Positions 33,101-48,000 of a stretch of 64,000 nucleotides of DNA are shown in pieces. The notes below the pieces were generated by a model, which worked only from the letters and a program-made list of their open reading frames with translations, ran no database searches and was not told where the DNA came from. Positions within the stretch are counted from its first letter, which is position 1; every line of letters begins with the position of its first letter. Both the position numbers and the translations under genes were made by a program. The stretch is taken from the NCBI GenBank assembly GCA_001695595.3, contig MBPM02000075.1, positions 186,001 to 250,000 on the forward strand, given 5' to 3'. The stretch comes from Plasmopara viticola (Eukaryota; Oomycota; Peronosporomycetes; Peronosporales; Peronosporaceae).

Positions 33101-34779
33101 ATAACAGAGAGCTTGTCAGATCATCACTGTGAACGTTTGTGATTTATTTTTATTCGTATCAGCATGACTACAATAGATTTTTTTTCAAAACTGCCAGCAT
33201 CGTCAAGGTAAAAAACGATCTATGGTGCTCATTGAACAATTCAAAGAGCCAAATACTGCAGCATTGGCTCATACCTGAAGCGCAGTGTGATTTTTTTGGC
33301 GCATTTTTCTATTTGATACACGAATGGTTTGGAAAAGTTATTCATGCCGACATTCTGCGTCAGAAAGGCATATGGGGTGTGGTGCATTGTACACGGTATG
33401 CCAGTTCCTAGAGAGAGTACGCCGCAAACAACATGACGTAATGTACAATGTACAATTTTTGACATAGCTTTTAGGTATAGCCAACCCTCAATGCGAGAGA
33501 GTGACACATGTGAAACTAATGGATTTGAAAAAACCTATCTCTAGCAGTCGTTTGACAGATACATCTTAATTCTGTGAAAGGCGTCGATTCTGACCTTGCT
33601 AGATCCAAAACAGCCTTTTGATATCGTTTGTAAAGCGTCATAATTTGCCATTGTGACTGTACTGCTAAAAACCGATTTTTTTATAGCAATATCAAACGAT
33701 AGAGCTTGAGTCTCAGTGACTCAAGGTTTTTCGAAGAGCTAGCCACATTGGCGATATCTCTCGTCGTAAATTCTAGAGCTCATCAGATTGACTCTCAGCA
33801 ATTCGTGATCAGTACGAATCTTTCATCACTAAATACTGCGATACAGTCGTCTAATTCCTTTCAAAACGTGGCCATCTATTCTTCTTTTCTGCGGAATAAT
33901 GGTATAAGGTAGTATTTGCCGAGAATACATATACTTTAAATGACGCATTGTCTCGCTTGAGCGAGTTCATACACTACTGTAATCTCATCTGTATCGGATC
34001 CAATTCGGGGTGCGGATGCATAAGGTATCAATGTGTTGCTTTCTCAAAGGCTTTGATAAGCCTTGAGCTCGAACACTGGATGAGACGTTGTCAGCATGGT
34101 CAAAATTACGACTGCATCACTCTTGTTCGAAGTCGGGCTGTTACATTACAGTACTAATCAAGATAACCCACAACGCATACTGATTCCTCGCGATGAAAAT
34201 CTTCGACGAGGCTCACTATACACCGCTTTGCGGTTCACTCGGTCGAGAGGAGATACATGGTTTGATACGACCCCCTATTCGTGGTCCATATTGTTTAAGG
34301 GGATTCGGCACCTATGTGCGCATTTGAGAAGCCCTTACGAAATGCGGTCGATAACTTGCTCTGATTATAGTCCAAAAGTACAAAATTGGCATATACACCA
34401 CTGATACTATTGTCTTTGTAGACTTATTGAGCAGAATGGCTCATGTAACGGCTGTGCCAGCCACAGTCGACAGTGTTAAAACTTCACTCGAGCATTGGAT
34501 GGCAAATACACATATAATTACTTCATAGAGCCCTGAGTCTACAACCATTTGCTACCTCTAAGTCAACCATTTATTCAAGCCAGTTAGAGAGACATATCAT
34601 ATGGGTGTAGTCATCTTCACATCCGAGCACAAGCTTAAGTGTGCTTATCCGTGCGCCTTTCAACAACACCGTTCTCACCTTCTTGCGACGTCGGACAACC
34701 GCTATTGGTCAACTGTCGTCGGACAACCTTGTGCTGATGTTCTACCGGTATTTTACTGCCTTGACACTGCTTCGACACC
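30179..34779. other. Gene desert, left part
   Basis: About 4.6 kb with no supported gene on either strand. Frames of 60-120 codons exist (for example 30681-31052, 31826-32017 and 32393-32596, all plus) but none shows a recognisable domain, and no signal peptide with an RXLR-type motif was found. No LTR pair or TIR pair was seen within this stretch. Confidence 0.45.
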
Positions 34780-37700
34780 TCATGTTTCAAGTCGACCCCA
34801 AGTGATTTGTATTGTGCAGCACAATAAGGCTACTTCATGATGGCGGCTAGTATGTCTTGAGCTGGACAACAGTCCAGCAGCACTTGACCGTCTTTGACCC
34901 TCTCAAGTCCGAAATGGCATCGGATGTCAATATGCTTGGTCAGGTTGTGCGAGTTTGAAGTCTTAGTCAAAGCAATTGAGCCTTGATTACCTTAGAAATC
35001 TTGATGGGCTCATTGTCAATCATTTTCTAAAGTCCGCACAAGTAAATTTTCAGACATACCGCTTCCTGACTTGCTTACGATATGCATTCTGTCTCAGTTG
35101 ACAAAGTGCCAACGTCCACTGCTTCTTGCTTCTTAGTGATGAGCTCGCTGTTGTAATAAAGACTTAGCCACTTGAACTGGGACGCCAATCAATGTCTCTT
35201 GCTTAGTCAGCATTCGAAATCTCATTAAATGCTAAACCACCGTTTCGAAAAAGCACAAGTCCACGCGTCTGTGCGACATATTGGAATCGCAGTACAGCTA
35301 ATTAATGCTTGCCAGAGCGTAAGCCAGAAATTGACCGCAAATTAGCTTAACATTCCCACTGCTGCTGCGAGGTTTGGGTGAGTAGCGACTATCAATCGAA
35401 TGGTCCCACTGAAAGAAGTGCATTATTTGCATCCACCATCGCACATGTTGTTTGTCAGCTCCAATTAGAGATGTTAGTTATTCTTTACTTGAATTCTATC
35501 CTGCTTGCCAAAGTTGAGCCAAATTGATTTGATACCTCAATTTCTCTATTACAAAACGATTTCTTGATTGATCTCCGTTTCAAAAAACGGAGACTCACAT
35601 TTCCAATCATGTGCCCGGCGCGCACTTTGTTCATGGAAGCAGAACGTGATCGTTGCTCGCGATAACTAAGTATTTGGCTTAAGTGCCGTAAAAAGCAGAT
35701 ATGACTCTTTTGTGTCTTTGCACGGCGAGATATGTAGAAATGACGAATCAGAGACCGAACGACGTCTCTGCGCTCCAAAAGCGTCATTATTCATGAAGTT
35801 GTTGCTCTATGGCGCCTGTAACAGTCTAAAGAGATAGTCAGAACTGATGTGTAGCCGTACGTCAGCGCTTCAAAGCATCATTGTTGCTAACTTAAGGATC
35901 AATTGCGTCCGCCCAAAGCTAAAGAGATCGCCAGAACTTTTGTGTACACGAACAACTTCATCACCGTGCTTCCTGTAGACATAATGATCAGGTTTGGCCT
36001 TTATAACAAATCTTATTTTTGATCAAGGATCTGTCAATCATTTGGGTCCACTATCGTAGTAGCTGCTCTAAACAAAGAGTGAGCACTTGGGTAGCATACA
36101 TTTTTGACTGACTTGTATCAGCATATACATCCGGCTGTTGCATACTGATATCTTCGTTAAAAACACCATTGAGAACGCAGTCTTCACGTCCATGTCGTAA
36201 AGCTTGAGATCGTACTCGGCAGCGAGGCTCAGCACTATGCCACTTGATGTAAACTTAAATAAGTCTGTCGCACCATACCACTGGACGAACTCTTTGCAGC
36301 GAGCCGGGCTTTAAGCCGTTTAAAATTTTTGTTCTTATTTTCGCGAGCGTACTAGAAGCATCTCAATGTTTCCCCCTTCGACAGCAAAACTGTGTCCCAT
36401 ATTTAATTTTCAAGCAAAGTCGCATACTTCTTCAATTCGCCTTCTTTATCTTTTATCGCCGACTCGTGCGTCTTCGCCAGTTTTTTCACTGGATACATGA
36501 AGTGCGCTGAAATTGCTAATACTTTTTCAGGGATCAAGCGTTTGTCAAGTTACACTGATCACTTAGCTCTCGGACTTCCGTCAGCTTTTCAAGCGCTTAC
36601 ACCTTTCGCGTTGTTTGTTGGCGGGCTGGAAGCCAATATCACGCTCTGACACTAGATCGTCTTTGGGCTTTGGCCCCTCTTGATCATCTCCGGCGCTTGT
36701 TTTCTTACCGGTATCGGCAACGCCTTCAAGGTCATCATGTGTCAGCTTAACATTCTTGGCTGTCTTGCCAAATCTAGGCTTTCCTTTATCGAAAAGGGCT
36801 TTCCTAAACAGCGCATCGTAACGGTTATGCGCTCAATAATATTTCCTTGAGCCGGTATGGCTTTGCGCGCTCCCAAGTAGCACAAAAATCGACAATAGAC
36901 AGCTCTAGCGTCATGAGCATACGCATGATATCCAAGGACTTTGATGTGGACAAAAGTAATCTGGAGCTCTTGTGAAACTCTACATTCCAGGTACACGAGC
37001 CGATTACAAAAGGAACATGGCGGTCATGATTGCTTTTTTTATTAATTCCTTGACATTCTAGCATAATTCATCTTACTTTTTGCACACTCCACCAGTGTCC
37101 TATTTATGCGCTCGGTGACTCTGTTTAGTTAAGAAATGTATGGAGGCGAACAGTAAAGTATTAATCCTCGATTTGCTTAAAACTTGGTCATTTTGTTGGA
37201 CGTGTACTCGCCACCTTTGCCACTCTGCAAATCCTTGACCAGCTTACCAGTTTATGTTTTAGCAAATGCGGCAAGTTCAGCAAAGTTTTCTGCAACTTCT
37301 GACTTTTTCTAGATCAAGAAGACGACGTAGTATCGTGACTTGTCTCCAAAAAGCATAAGAAATTAGTGTTTTTCCTGTCTTTAGTGTTGACATTTGCATT
37401 AAACGCAAACGTCACTATGCACGATCTCAAGTATGTATTTTGCTCAATTTAGCAGAGACGTATGATAACGCAGGCGAGGTTTTTTTAATGCACAATCGAC
37501 ACGAAGCTCTCTTTTGTTCACCAATGTCAATTTAAGGCGTGTGGCAAGTTTTTCTTTGAATTGCGTCAATATCTTGAATTTAATTCGACAAATTCAATTA
37601 AGCCAGAGTCATCAATTGATGTCCTTAACGCAGCTAGACGGTTTGGCCGTACATCCTGCTTCATTACCATCGGGGATCCTGTAAAGCTTATGAGACATCT

Positions 37701-38060
37701 TATCTACCTTGACACCAATATATTAACACCATTTGTCCTCGCAAAGCTTTTATTGCGTCAAAACGCACCGTTCATGGTGCTTCGACCAACCGAGAACGAA
37801 TTATGCGATCATTTAAATTTATACCGCATATTTGCGAGCACACACCTTTTGTTTTCAGGTGAGACATTCGTTGATGTGACGATATCATCGCTACCAACGA
37901 TGGAGCAACACCATTTTCTGTCTACTAGAGATAAGATCCAACCATTTGCAGCTGGAAAGCCAAACAAAGTCAGTAGTTCGCGTCGTCGAATATGCTTTAC
38001 ACAGTGAAAATACGCCGAGCGACGAAATTTTATGCACCAACTCATTACGTTTGCACTGAA
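34780..38060 (-). pseudogene. Degenerate copia element on the minus strand, related to the one at 25.5-30.2 kb
   Basis: Minus-strand translation gives a decayed copia pol in the correct order, each piece similar to the young copy. From right to left: a protease-side block (SIVGSDDIVTSTN against AIGSGDVVMSMKT), HKLYRIPDG, an integrase zinc relic, SGKGGEYTSNKMTK, CSPPYISQLNRVTERINRTL, KVLGYHAYAH, the RT block AAEYDLKLYDMDVKTAF, and finally TKHIDIRCHFGLERVKDGQV and PAQDILAAIM. Stops and frameshifts are frequent, so it is far older than the complete copy. No clear LTRs remain. The plus-strand frame of 148 codons at 37561-38007 is the antisense of this ruin. Confidence 0.85.
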
Positions 38061-38940
38061 CAATGCCACTTATGCCTATAGAGGCTGTATTGCGCTCTGT
38101 ACGAAAACGTAAGCCAGCAATCGCACTTCGTTAACGCCATCGCATTGTGGCTCTAGACTTGATGAAGGACATACAGGCAACGGCTTGATAAAATAGACTG
38201 TCTTACATTGTGTAAGCAAGTCGAAGCGACTTAGAGCTTCAAGACATGTGTGAGAGAAGGCAAAGTGTACAGAAAATATTCTAGCCGAAAAAACGACACG
38301 ATAGTCCAGGCTTGGTCTTACACAATATTTAAGATCTATTTAAGAAGGCAGCTTCTGCTATTTCTAAGTTTAAACCGAGCCTGCACTTCTTACGATACAA
38401 ATGCATTTAGGGCTTTATGTGGGCTTACTAAAGCCATTTCAAGTCTTGGTAAAGGTAAACACCAGAGCATTGGCACCAAATCATACACCGGCCTAGCCGC
38501 GAAAGGTCGACCCGACATTACCCAAATTTATTCTGGACAGGGAAGGCTAAAATCTTTGACTTGAGAAGCAATACTTGAGCGGCTAGCTCACACTGCAAAG
38601 CATCTGTACACGAGGGTCGAGAACAAATCGATTGATTCCGAAATTTTCAAAGCTGTCGCACCCACAGTGCAGATTCCGGTAAAAGCAGCCGAATGAGATG
38701 TATCGAGGGTTGCCAGTTTTTGAGTTGCGTCAACCAAATGCCAGTCACATACGACATCTAGCGAAGAGCACGCGATGTGCTGCATGATGATGAAACACCG
38801 TCCCTCTCCATCCCTCTTCAAAGAAAAGAGGGCGAGAGGAATGATCGTGCTCAGCGTACTCTCGCTCAACTCATTTCTCAAGGTCAAATTTAGTCCCTTG
38901 AACAGTGGAATGAATGCCCTCACTCCGAGAGATCACGGGA

Positions 38941-39009
38941 TCTTGGGACTAACTTTGGCGAAATCTTGGGACCCACTTTGGTGAGATCTTGAGACCCACT
39001 TTGGCGAGT
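38941..39009. repeat. Three tandem 23-bp units
   Basis: Units at 38941-38963, 38964-38986 and 38987-39009, each TCTTG(G/A)GAC(T/C)(A/C)ACTTTGG with minor variation. Direct, gap-free and short; function unknown. Confidence 0.85.
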
Positions 39010-42000
39010 TTGGCCTTGTAACGTAGCTGAATCAGAAAGCGTGAGCAGACCTCAACCCGCAGTACCTTGTGACAGCTGTGAAGACATTCTCACATCCTAA
39101 GTGGCAGAAGGACAGTCCGTTGGCATTTAACGACGAATTTTCAGCCGAGCAATTTCGTACCTATAGTGACGCTTCATTTTTAGATCATCTTTGTTGAGAT
39201 TGCTGTGAAGTGCAAGCAAAGTGTATAGCTCATTGAACATTTGTACACGGAAACGTTTCAGTAAGTTGCACCGGAGCGGTTTGCATTACCGGCATTACGC
39301 ATTTGCTCTTTTAAGCCGCCAAACGAGCATAGTAGTCCGCGTATAAGAAACTGTGCGGAGTTAACAGCCTGAATCCAAGAGCTACGCGTATCTTAGAACG
39401 CTTGTCGAAGATGGGAGCAGTATGCCACGAGCATTCACGCTGCTTGACATAGCGATTGCAACCAGCTTATTGGACATACCTTGTTGCTTGCCGGTAATGA
39501 AAAACAATCGGAAATTATTTGATGTGACTGCTCCCCATGTTCTTGCGTCTCGCAGCCGTAATTATCATAAGCTTCCGCTCAATACTCACAAGCATTTCAT
39601 TGGACAATGGTAGTTGTGGCGCAAGTCACACCGGTACTATTCGATCGATAGAAAGCGATGTCTTTCTGGCAGAACCTTTTACTTATCGGCAGAATGTAAT
39701 GACTGGTTAATAAGTTTTAAAGAAATACTGATCCTGTATGAACGTAATGAGCTAAAACTTTAGATAGAAATGAGCATATCGGACTTTCAAAAATCTGTGT
39801 GTATCATACGGACCGGCGGTTCTACCATGTTTGTAGCATTTATCATGTGATGTTTTGAGTTTCAATAATTTAACTGACTATGGCACTACATGGTCGATAA
39901 ATTAGTGCTTAATACATACAAGCTATAGGTAATTATACTAGATAGTAGTTGTTGGAAATTAGGTTCATCAAAGTTTCTTTCGATCAAATAGATCAAGCTC
40001 AGTTCTCAATCGAGAAATATGTAAGAGCCACTTTAAGTTTTAAAGTAAGATAAACTAACTCTTTCAATTTGTAAGTCATTGTCGAGCAATTTTTATCACC
40101 ACTTTCTTTGAATCATACTGGCTTTAGGTATAGATTGAAGGTCAAAGACATGAACTCACACTTTATGCATTACAGACTACTTACTTACGAGTCAGAAATA
40201 TGAGGCTATCCCATTTGCTCACTGCGCGGCACGGTTTTTGCTCTACTTTTGGTGGTGACTACGTCTTTGAGCTTGTAGATCTTTGAAGTGGCGATTATGC
40301 TCAGTGCGGGTGTTGAAGCTGTAGAATTGTACGTTCTGGCCAGATAAAGTCGGCTCTAGCTAATATGTGAGAAGGGTGTACTGGATGTGAAATGTTTGTG
40401 ATATTTGCTTATAAACTCCATGCGGTAAGCTTTTTGCTGTCTGTAAAGTTATTTTTGAGAATAGAGGGAGTCGACGGTCTTGCCCAGTGAATATACACAC
40501 GCGTTCCAAATGGCATTCGAAAATTACAAAAATTCTTCTGCTAGCTATTGGTGGAATAAGAAGTTTGTAAAAGCGATATCTTGAAACTTCTTTTTAATTT
40601 AAGTAGAAATATATTGCTGAGAAGGCTATATTTTCCTCAAAAAGAGTTATATATTGCATACAAATGACTCTTTAAATTTGTACACGCTCGACTAGAGGTC
40701 ACAGTGGCTCAGATATATAACCGCGCTCTGCAGCTTCCACCTGGCAGCATTTTAATCGCCTTGCACCGCACACAGCCAATCTTCGAGGAGTGTTTGCTTC
40801 TGCTACTGGGTTTCAAATAAGAGGCTGACGTGCTTTAAGTGCATGATGGCGAACGTTGAAAAGGTGTAATGAAAGTATCTTCTGTGATCTTTCGCAAAGA
40901 TCGCAAGCTTTACGAATTTTAATTACGTCGTAATCAGCGTCTAAAAAAATGTTGTAGCAGGAATCAAAAAAAATAGATACTCACAAGGTTGCAAGCATCG
41001 CCTTTAAATACTCCGAACTAGATGCTCTCATTGATTGTATTGGTCATGTCACATAAGTCCAGCACGTCGCTAATACAGTGCTTTTACTTGCATCAGCTTC
41101 AAAGGAAGCCACATACATCTCTTAGATTTTATGCTCAAACTAGCCAAGCAGGGAATATTTATTATTAGATTTTGTCACTCTACTTTGGTCATGTGAGTAT
41201 GCGACACGCACCATCCGGGCGATGTACTCTTCTCTCGGTGTCGAACTTTGTTGTATTGCAACTTAGCATGTACACCGCTGAACTTCTAGCCTCTCTTTGC
41301 GTTGTTTATTCGGATTCACCGTATCAGCATAAGCACGATTGCTCTTAGACTATAATTCTAAGAGCTAATAATTAAGGTATTTTGCTATCAGACTTGCACC
41401 CAAGGATTAAATTTTCTCTTGTGCGGGACGCTGGTAGATATCCGACCATATCGAAAACATAATTTAGCCCCCTCATCACATCATAGGGCTCTTTCGGTCA
41501 GTGAGGTATTCAGTTCGCTCAGCCACAACGACCCATGGTATTGGTTCAGTTACATTTTAGGAGCGATTACTCGTCCACTTTAGTGTCCTATTCTCGGCTG
41601 ACTCTAGTCAGAGACCACAAGCTTCACCTCTTCTTCAGCTTTGTTGAACCTTTTTTAATGATCCTGGCAGCGCTTTCTCTCTTACATAGATATAAAACTT
41701 GCTGACCCTTGACACTATTGTTGTGCGGCGGTGAACGTGAATCAAAAATGCTATTCATGGTCTCCAGAACGTCAAATTTTTGTTGTCGGGTTTGTACCTA
41801 TACTTCCTGCCTCTGTACCTATACTTCCTGCCTCTGATCCTGCTCTCTCGATTCTTGTTGACGGGCTGCTAGCAAAGGCCTTGTCGACAGCTAGTTGTAT
41901 TTTCAGATTGAAGGTGCTAAAAATCGTACCCACAGCGCACTACGCCAAAAGCTTGCAGACATGGTGCTGCATTTCTTCTTTAACTCCGAATTATTTGAAA

Positions 42001-45000
42001 TTGCTACCGTCACAGATAAGAAGCCCAAAAGTCAGTTTTGGACGTCATCTAGACTTGCACGTCATATATTTCTCCAGCTAATTCAGCCAGATGGCCAAGG
42101 TGGCTTTTGGCAGAAAAAAACCTAGGCAGCGACTATATTGATGGGAAGGAGTAGATAATGTCACTTATTCGCAGATCGCAACTCTCAAAGCAGCAATACA
42201 GGAGAGAAACTTCATACAGATCTGATAGCGCTCCTTGTGGGGGTGATTGTGTGTGTTATGGTTTAATTGAGCTTGTGTGGGCATGTGGGCGTGAAAAGGA
42301 GACGAAACACCAGCAAGTAAAAGCATAAAATAGCGACTGTCTTAATCGAATTTGGAATAATGTATGTTATTGCTCGGCAAAAAACCATTTCAGTTATTTG
42401 GGGTTCCTTTGTAATCAGATTCAATGATGCGATTAATTCCTTGTAGCTGCTAGTAACCGCAGATGTAAAAATTCTCGTGGTCACTATTAAATACCTCAAA
42501 GCATTCACTTAAGAACGTGAGAGTGGATATATCTTTGAGCTAAATTCAAGCGCAGGCACAATGCCTCAGTCATTAGGACAAAAGTAGTTGAGCTTAAGAA
42601 AATTGAAGGGACAAAAATACACTTACCCGTCGATCTCGAGCACTTTGTCACTGTAACTGTCGAGCGCCATATTCGGCGCTCCATGTAAAGCCTGTGATTT
42701 ATTTTTGTTTGTAATTTCATGCCGATAGCGCTTTGTTGTCAGGCTTTGCCTTAATGGTAAAGTGGCTTTCGCAAAATTTGCAAAACTTTAATCACACACT
42801 GCGCTTTGGATCGCCGAAAAACGAAAAGAGTACTTCCGTTATTGCGGTGATTGCTCAGAATTTCATCTTGGGTAAGGTTGTGCAGTTTAAGTCGAATCTT
42901 GACGTGGAAATGCTAGTTGAGCTGGTTAAGTTCATCGTGGGGAGCGTAAGATGGACTTTTAGCATAACGCAAAAGTCTTATTGCCGTGCACGCAACCGAT
43001 CCGTTCGGCCACGTAAAAATTTTGTGTCTTGAGTGCGTAGTATTTGTCACTTCGCTGCTTCCTATAGCAGGGGAGTCGATGTGAGATGATTACTTTGTCC
43101 AATCAGGCTTTGCTCCGGTATGACTTGACATACGTATTAAGGAAGGTCAAGAATACTTTCTACCACAGGTACACCAGGACTGCTTTTGTTGAATTCGTCT
43201 TAACTTTCTAGTCCAGCCTTTTCCTACTCTTAAAATCTTGAATTGACTGGTCGTCCTGTATAACCTGTCTAGGATATACGCATAGATGCATTTCGAGGGC
43301 TCGGCTTGTGCTGACCTTGAGCGATTCCGGTAATAATATCTGAATTCGAACGGCTAAAAGAGAAGAATCAGTGATACAGGATAAATTGACGTGTATTCCT
43401 GAGTGATCATTTTAACTAATATTGAATCTAGCGCGGAAATTGAACCATGATCAACAAGCCGCACATACTCGGGTGACATTTAAGGACTTACTTTACTGTA
43501 GCGTTCACCGTCACGATGATAACCTTCCAGGTTAGACGCGGCGGTCACAGCCTGAATTTTGTTTTTGTGGCGAGGTTAATTCTGTTTGGTGTGATCAATA
43601 TTAGTCGTGCTTGCTCGGGTCCTAAGAGAGCCTTCGCATGGAGCGTTTTTTACTTCTCAACCGCATTGATGTCCGGGAGTCAAAGAAAGGCCCGCTTCTT
43701 GACCAGACATTCGGCTAACGTCTCAATAATACAACGCACCTCTCTCTGACATTACTCACGGATCAGATATCCATTCATAGCTTGTCGCTCATGGTAGAAA
43801 CGTCGAGGTAGTACCTATATTCTAAAGGCGGTGCTTTTGATCTCCTCCTTACGTGGTGTTTTGTGTGAGAAGAGACTTTCTGACGCCGTAGAGCTGCAAC
43901 ATTTTCAATCGTTTTGAGTGTCCAGGCTGAGTTGCTCTTACGAAGTGCAAGCCAGGATGTGGATCAGCCTTCCCATTACCAAACATTTCTGTTTATCGAG
44001 TGCCAAATGTTGAAAAGTGGCCTTTACAAAAATGTGCATGTTCGGGCTTGAAGGTCGTATTGACCTATTCAAAGAAATCGGAGATCGCTGACATACAACA
44101 ACACGGGGTGATTGCACTTGTCTTATCTATCAAACAAGTGATTACCACTTCGAGTTCTTGTTTCATTAAATGATCTGGATCGTCGAGATCGGGATCGAGA
44201 CAATTAGCAAATATTTACTTAATTTGGAGCTACAGTTAATTTTTTTTTGAGGGGGTACACCCTCTCTTCTTTGAACCAATTCCGTGAAAAACCATTTACG
44301 TCAGTCTTTTATATCCTTATTTTTTTGCGCGCTTGACGTGCTGACTATAAGTGCCTGTTAGAGTGCGACGTCAGTTGGATTAAACCACATCATAGTATGA
44401 TCTTTGAGCTGCTCGATCTATCTGCTAATTTATACATACGTAAGGTGTACTCTAGACATCGTCAGTTTTGTATCTTATGCAATCCTGCTGTCAGTAGAAG
44501 TGTACGATATGGTCCAACGTCTTGACCAGAGTCAATTCCACGCTCAGATTTTGCGGGTGCAGAGATGTAGAGCATTTGGGTTTTGCCGAAACACGCGTCT
44601 TGATCAGGTCGTTCGATCATTCTGCGTGATTATCGGAAATAACCCTTGTGCCAGTGTACTAATCGAGAGCATAGCATGCATTTAGTTTAGATTGACAAAT
44701 CACGTCACGCATGCCGACGCGGTTTATATTAATCTTCAGTTTTCTTTGAATTGCAATGAAGTCTTTGAAGTAATGGTGGTCTTTGTTTGTGTAATAGAAC
44801 AGGTCCTATTCAATGATCCACGTACAAGTTGAGGCAAATTTTCATCGCCCGGCTCTTAATCAACACTGGCTTGAGCTCTCCCAAAGGTTTGTCTTTCAGC
44901 ACCACTTCCGACCGTTACGTAGCATTATGATCAAATCGTTCGCGCTTGTTGAGCCTTTTAGCCTCACGCACGTTGGTTTAGACTACCATCGGTCATTTCA

Positions 45001-48000
45001 TGCGTCAAAGGAGAATTAAAAAATGAGCTTAATTTGAATTTCACATTTAGGGTAAATATAGAATTAGAGTATTATCTACGGCATTCTCATCACTGATATG
45101 AACATAGAGAAATGGCAAGGCTTCTTTTAAATGAAATCTTTCAGACATCGTTTCACAGCTTATCTATATGCTCTGCTAATTTGTGGATCTTGTTTGATTT
45201 ATAAACTCTTGCTTCTGATGACGACTTTGCCCCTTATACACTCTAACTTGCCCCTTCTCAATGTTATGGGACTTTTGGTGATCGCGAGTTGCCTGAGGGC
45301 TTGAACATGTGCAACATTGTCGCGGAGTGACTTTCACAAGATTTCAAACACGAGCTATCTGTTTGGACACTCTTAAAATCCGACATAAGCAATGACATAT
45401 CAAATTGAAATATTATGGTAAGCGGGAAGTCGTGAGCATAGTTTCGTCTCAAAATAAGTGTTATCGTCGTCACCAAAATAAAGACCGGCAGCGTTACAAC
45501 CAAAAGCTCGCACAGCGTTGACGACTTCAAATGTGTGGAACTTTTTGCAACGATGACCATGGACCGATGGTACCAGATTGTGATATAAGTCAATTGATAT
45601 GTCGAACATATCACAACGGCAGTACTAAATCCTGGGGAGTTGGGTAAAAAGCGATATGTGGTCTAACACTTACTGCCTGATGCGTCAAGATAAAATTACG
45701 TGCTAGACAGTGATTGTGCTTAGTGGATCTACCTAATTAATTGGTTCACATCTGAAAATAAAAGGAATGGATAGATCCAGATCATACGACTGCTACTAAA
45801 TCGTAAGATCATTCATAAAAAAAATCTGCGACTTGTAATGGCTTAGCATACATCACAATATTAGACACTAATACTGAAGACAAAAAAGTTAAATTCTCGC
45901 ATAAGATTATGATCTCTTTCAGCAAAAATTTTCTGCAACCCCCCACATCTAAAATGAATTCAATTTAAATTTGGGCTAAGTACAGGAGACTATTTTTCTG
46001 CGTAAATGTAACATTACTTCGATCTGCCTCAGCTCGTTCTTGACGAGTTGGATAGACAGAATGCCTTGCTTAGACCCAAAGATACAACATTTTGTTGCGT
46101 AAGGACCTGTGGCAAACAACTCGCGACTGGAGACGCTTTTGAGCCATGAGAATTTTCTTCTGAAGTTTCTTATGCTAAAAATGATAAAACCGGATCTGTT
46201 GGTATTGACGGTGTCTAAGGTATAAGTAACATACAAGCTAAAACCGCTAACAATTGTGTGAAGAACTTCAAAGCTAGCAAAGCAATGAAAAGAGGCTCTG
46301 GACATCTTAGATTTGCATGCGATTGGGCACTTACTTGTAATACTTAGCACTTCTTACTGAGAATGAGTAAATAGACCTACCGCTAAATTATGAAAACCAA
46401 TCGTTTGTGATCGCCCTTCCCTTCAATCCTAATAAGTATGAAGACGTTTGTGGGCTTCGCATACAGGCTGAGAGCCATACCGATTAGATAGACCAGTAAG
46501 AAGAGTTTACAGTCATCATCTTGATGGACAGGTGCGGAAGTGATCCGTATACACTCGATATTCTTTGAAAAGGCGTAAAAGTTGCACTGATTGACAGACT
46601 CAACCTTTAGGTAGCACGAGTGTTGAAGTCGGACAGATTTTCATTGATTAAAGATTTGCTGATGAAACGAAGGTAGAACACGTAACCGCTGTTCAGTATA
46701 TGGGCATCCTTGGTGCTGCTTTCTTGTGATTGTATTCGTCGTTAAAGGTCATCTATCAGGCGCACTTCATTTAACGTAGCCAAATCCTCAAGGCTGAATA
46801 GTTGTCTGTCATGTGACAGGATAATGACAACGATCAGAAAGGACCAGAGAAGATTACTTTCTGTCGAGCTTCGAGAAGAGAACAGAGATCGTCAGATCGT
46901 ATCCCAATACTCGTTACAGATATTACCGCGGCTACCGGCTGTTAAATCAGCAGTAAAGCGTTGAAGTGAACCATGAAATTATCGACTTATGAGCATCGGA
47001 TAACAAAGCTCGACGCTTACGGCTGAGAAAATTCGGTTATTTGCCAAAGCTCTTCGATCTCTTTGACACAAATGGCTTTTAATTAATACATTGCGGGCGA
47101 ATCTTCGAACATAGACATACAGGGGGGAGTGAAAGGCACTTCACAAGTAGTGCTTGCTGAATGTCAGGCATGTTTTAGTCGGCTCGAGATCGAGCCATAT
47201 AGGCACAGCTCTTTTGATGCGTATGGATCGGCACATTCAACGCTGATCGGTAGCTCTAACGGGCACACGTTTTCGCTGAACGTCAATGAAGAAGTCGGCA
47301 CGATAATACACGATCATGGCGATACGAGCGCGGTACGTAACGTCTCTTCGAGACCGTTAATCTCTTTAATGAGGAGAAAGTGACGCCCAAAGCGGGCTGA
47401 TAAGCGTAGTGCGCCTCGCTTAGGACAAGTCGGACTTTAAGTAGATAGGTCTAACCCAGACGATAGCGTTGGTTAATTACCTGTGGAAAGGTAAGATCGA
47501 AGAATCAATAGTTGGAAAGTTTTTTGACCCGTGGACGCTTCAATTGATATATCTTTGGCAGATCTAGAGAAGGTTGAAAAGCCAATGGCATAGACGAGTT
47601 AGTGGCCATACGACCTGAAAAAAATGCTTATCTAACATTGTTTTGGAGAGACACTTCTTGCATTAATAGTCCTTAATGATAAGAAAGCTCTTCAATCTCT
47701 TTTTTGGGGGTACAGAACTCTCAGGGTATGATTAAACAAGATCCTTCATCGGTGTTGCCACTTGTCTAGGGTGAGCACCATGAAATTAGCTCAGAATCAG
47801 GAGCTAAATATTGCTTGACATAGCGGTAGTCGGTATTGAAGGAACTGTATGTCATCATTGCTGCATTCTTTCGTGCAGATCACGTAGTAAGAATAGTTAG
47901 AAGAAAGAACTCTCAACATTTCACGCCCGCGTTCTGTGCCAGAAAGGCCAATGAAAAGGTGCGCATCGTGCACGCTATAACACGCGTCATGCGTCCACCA

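Noticed and set aside
37561..38007. Plus-strand frame of 148 codons
   Set aside because: It is antisense to the decayed copia pol on the minus strand, whose motifs can be followed through the region.
41731..43032. Plus-strand frames of 116, 76 and 99 codons
   Set aside because: No domain recognised, frames overlap inconsistently, and a proline/leucine repeat inflates one of them.
46439..46490. LKTFVGFAYRLRAIP, similar to a gypsy RNase H entry motif
   Set aside because: A single short match with no other gypsy block around it.
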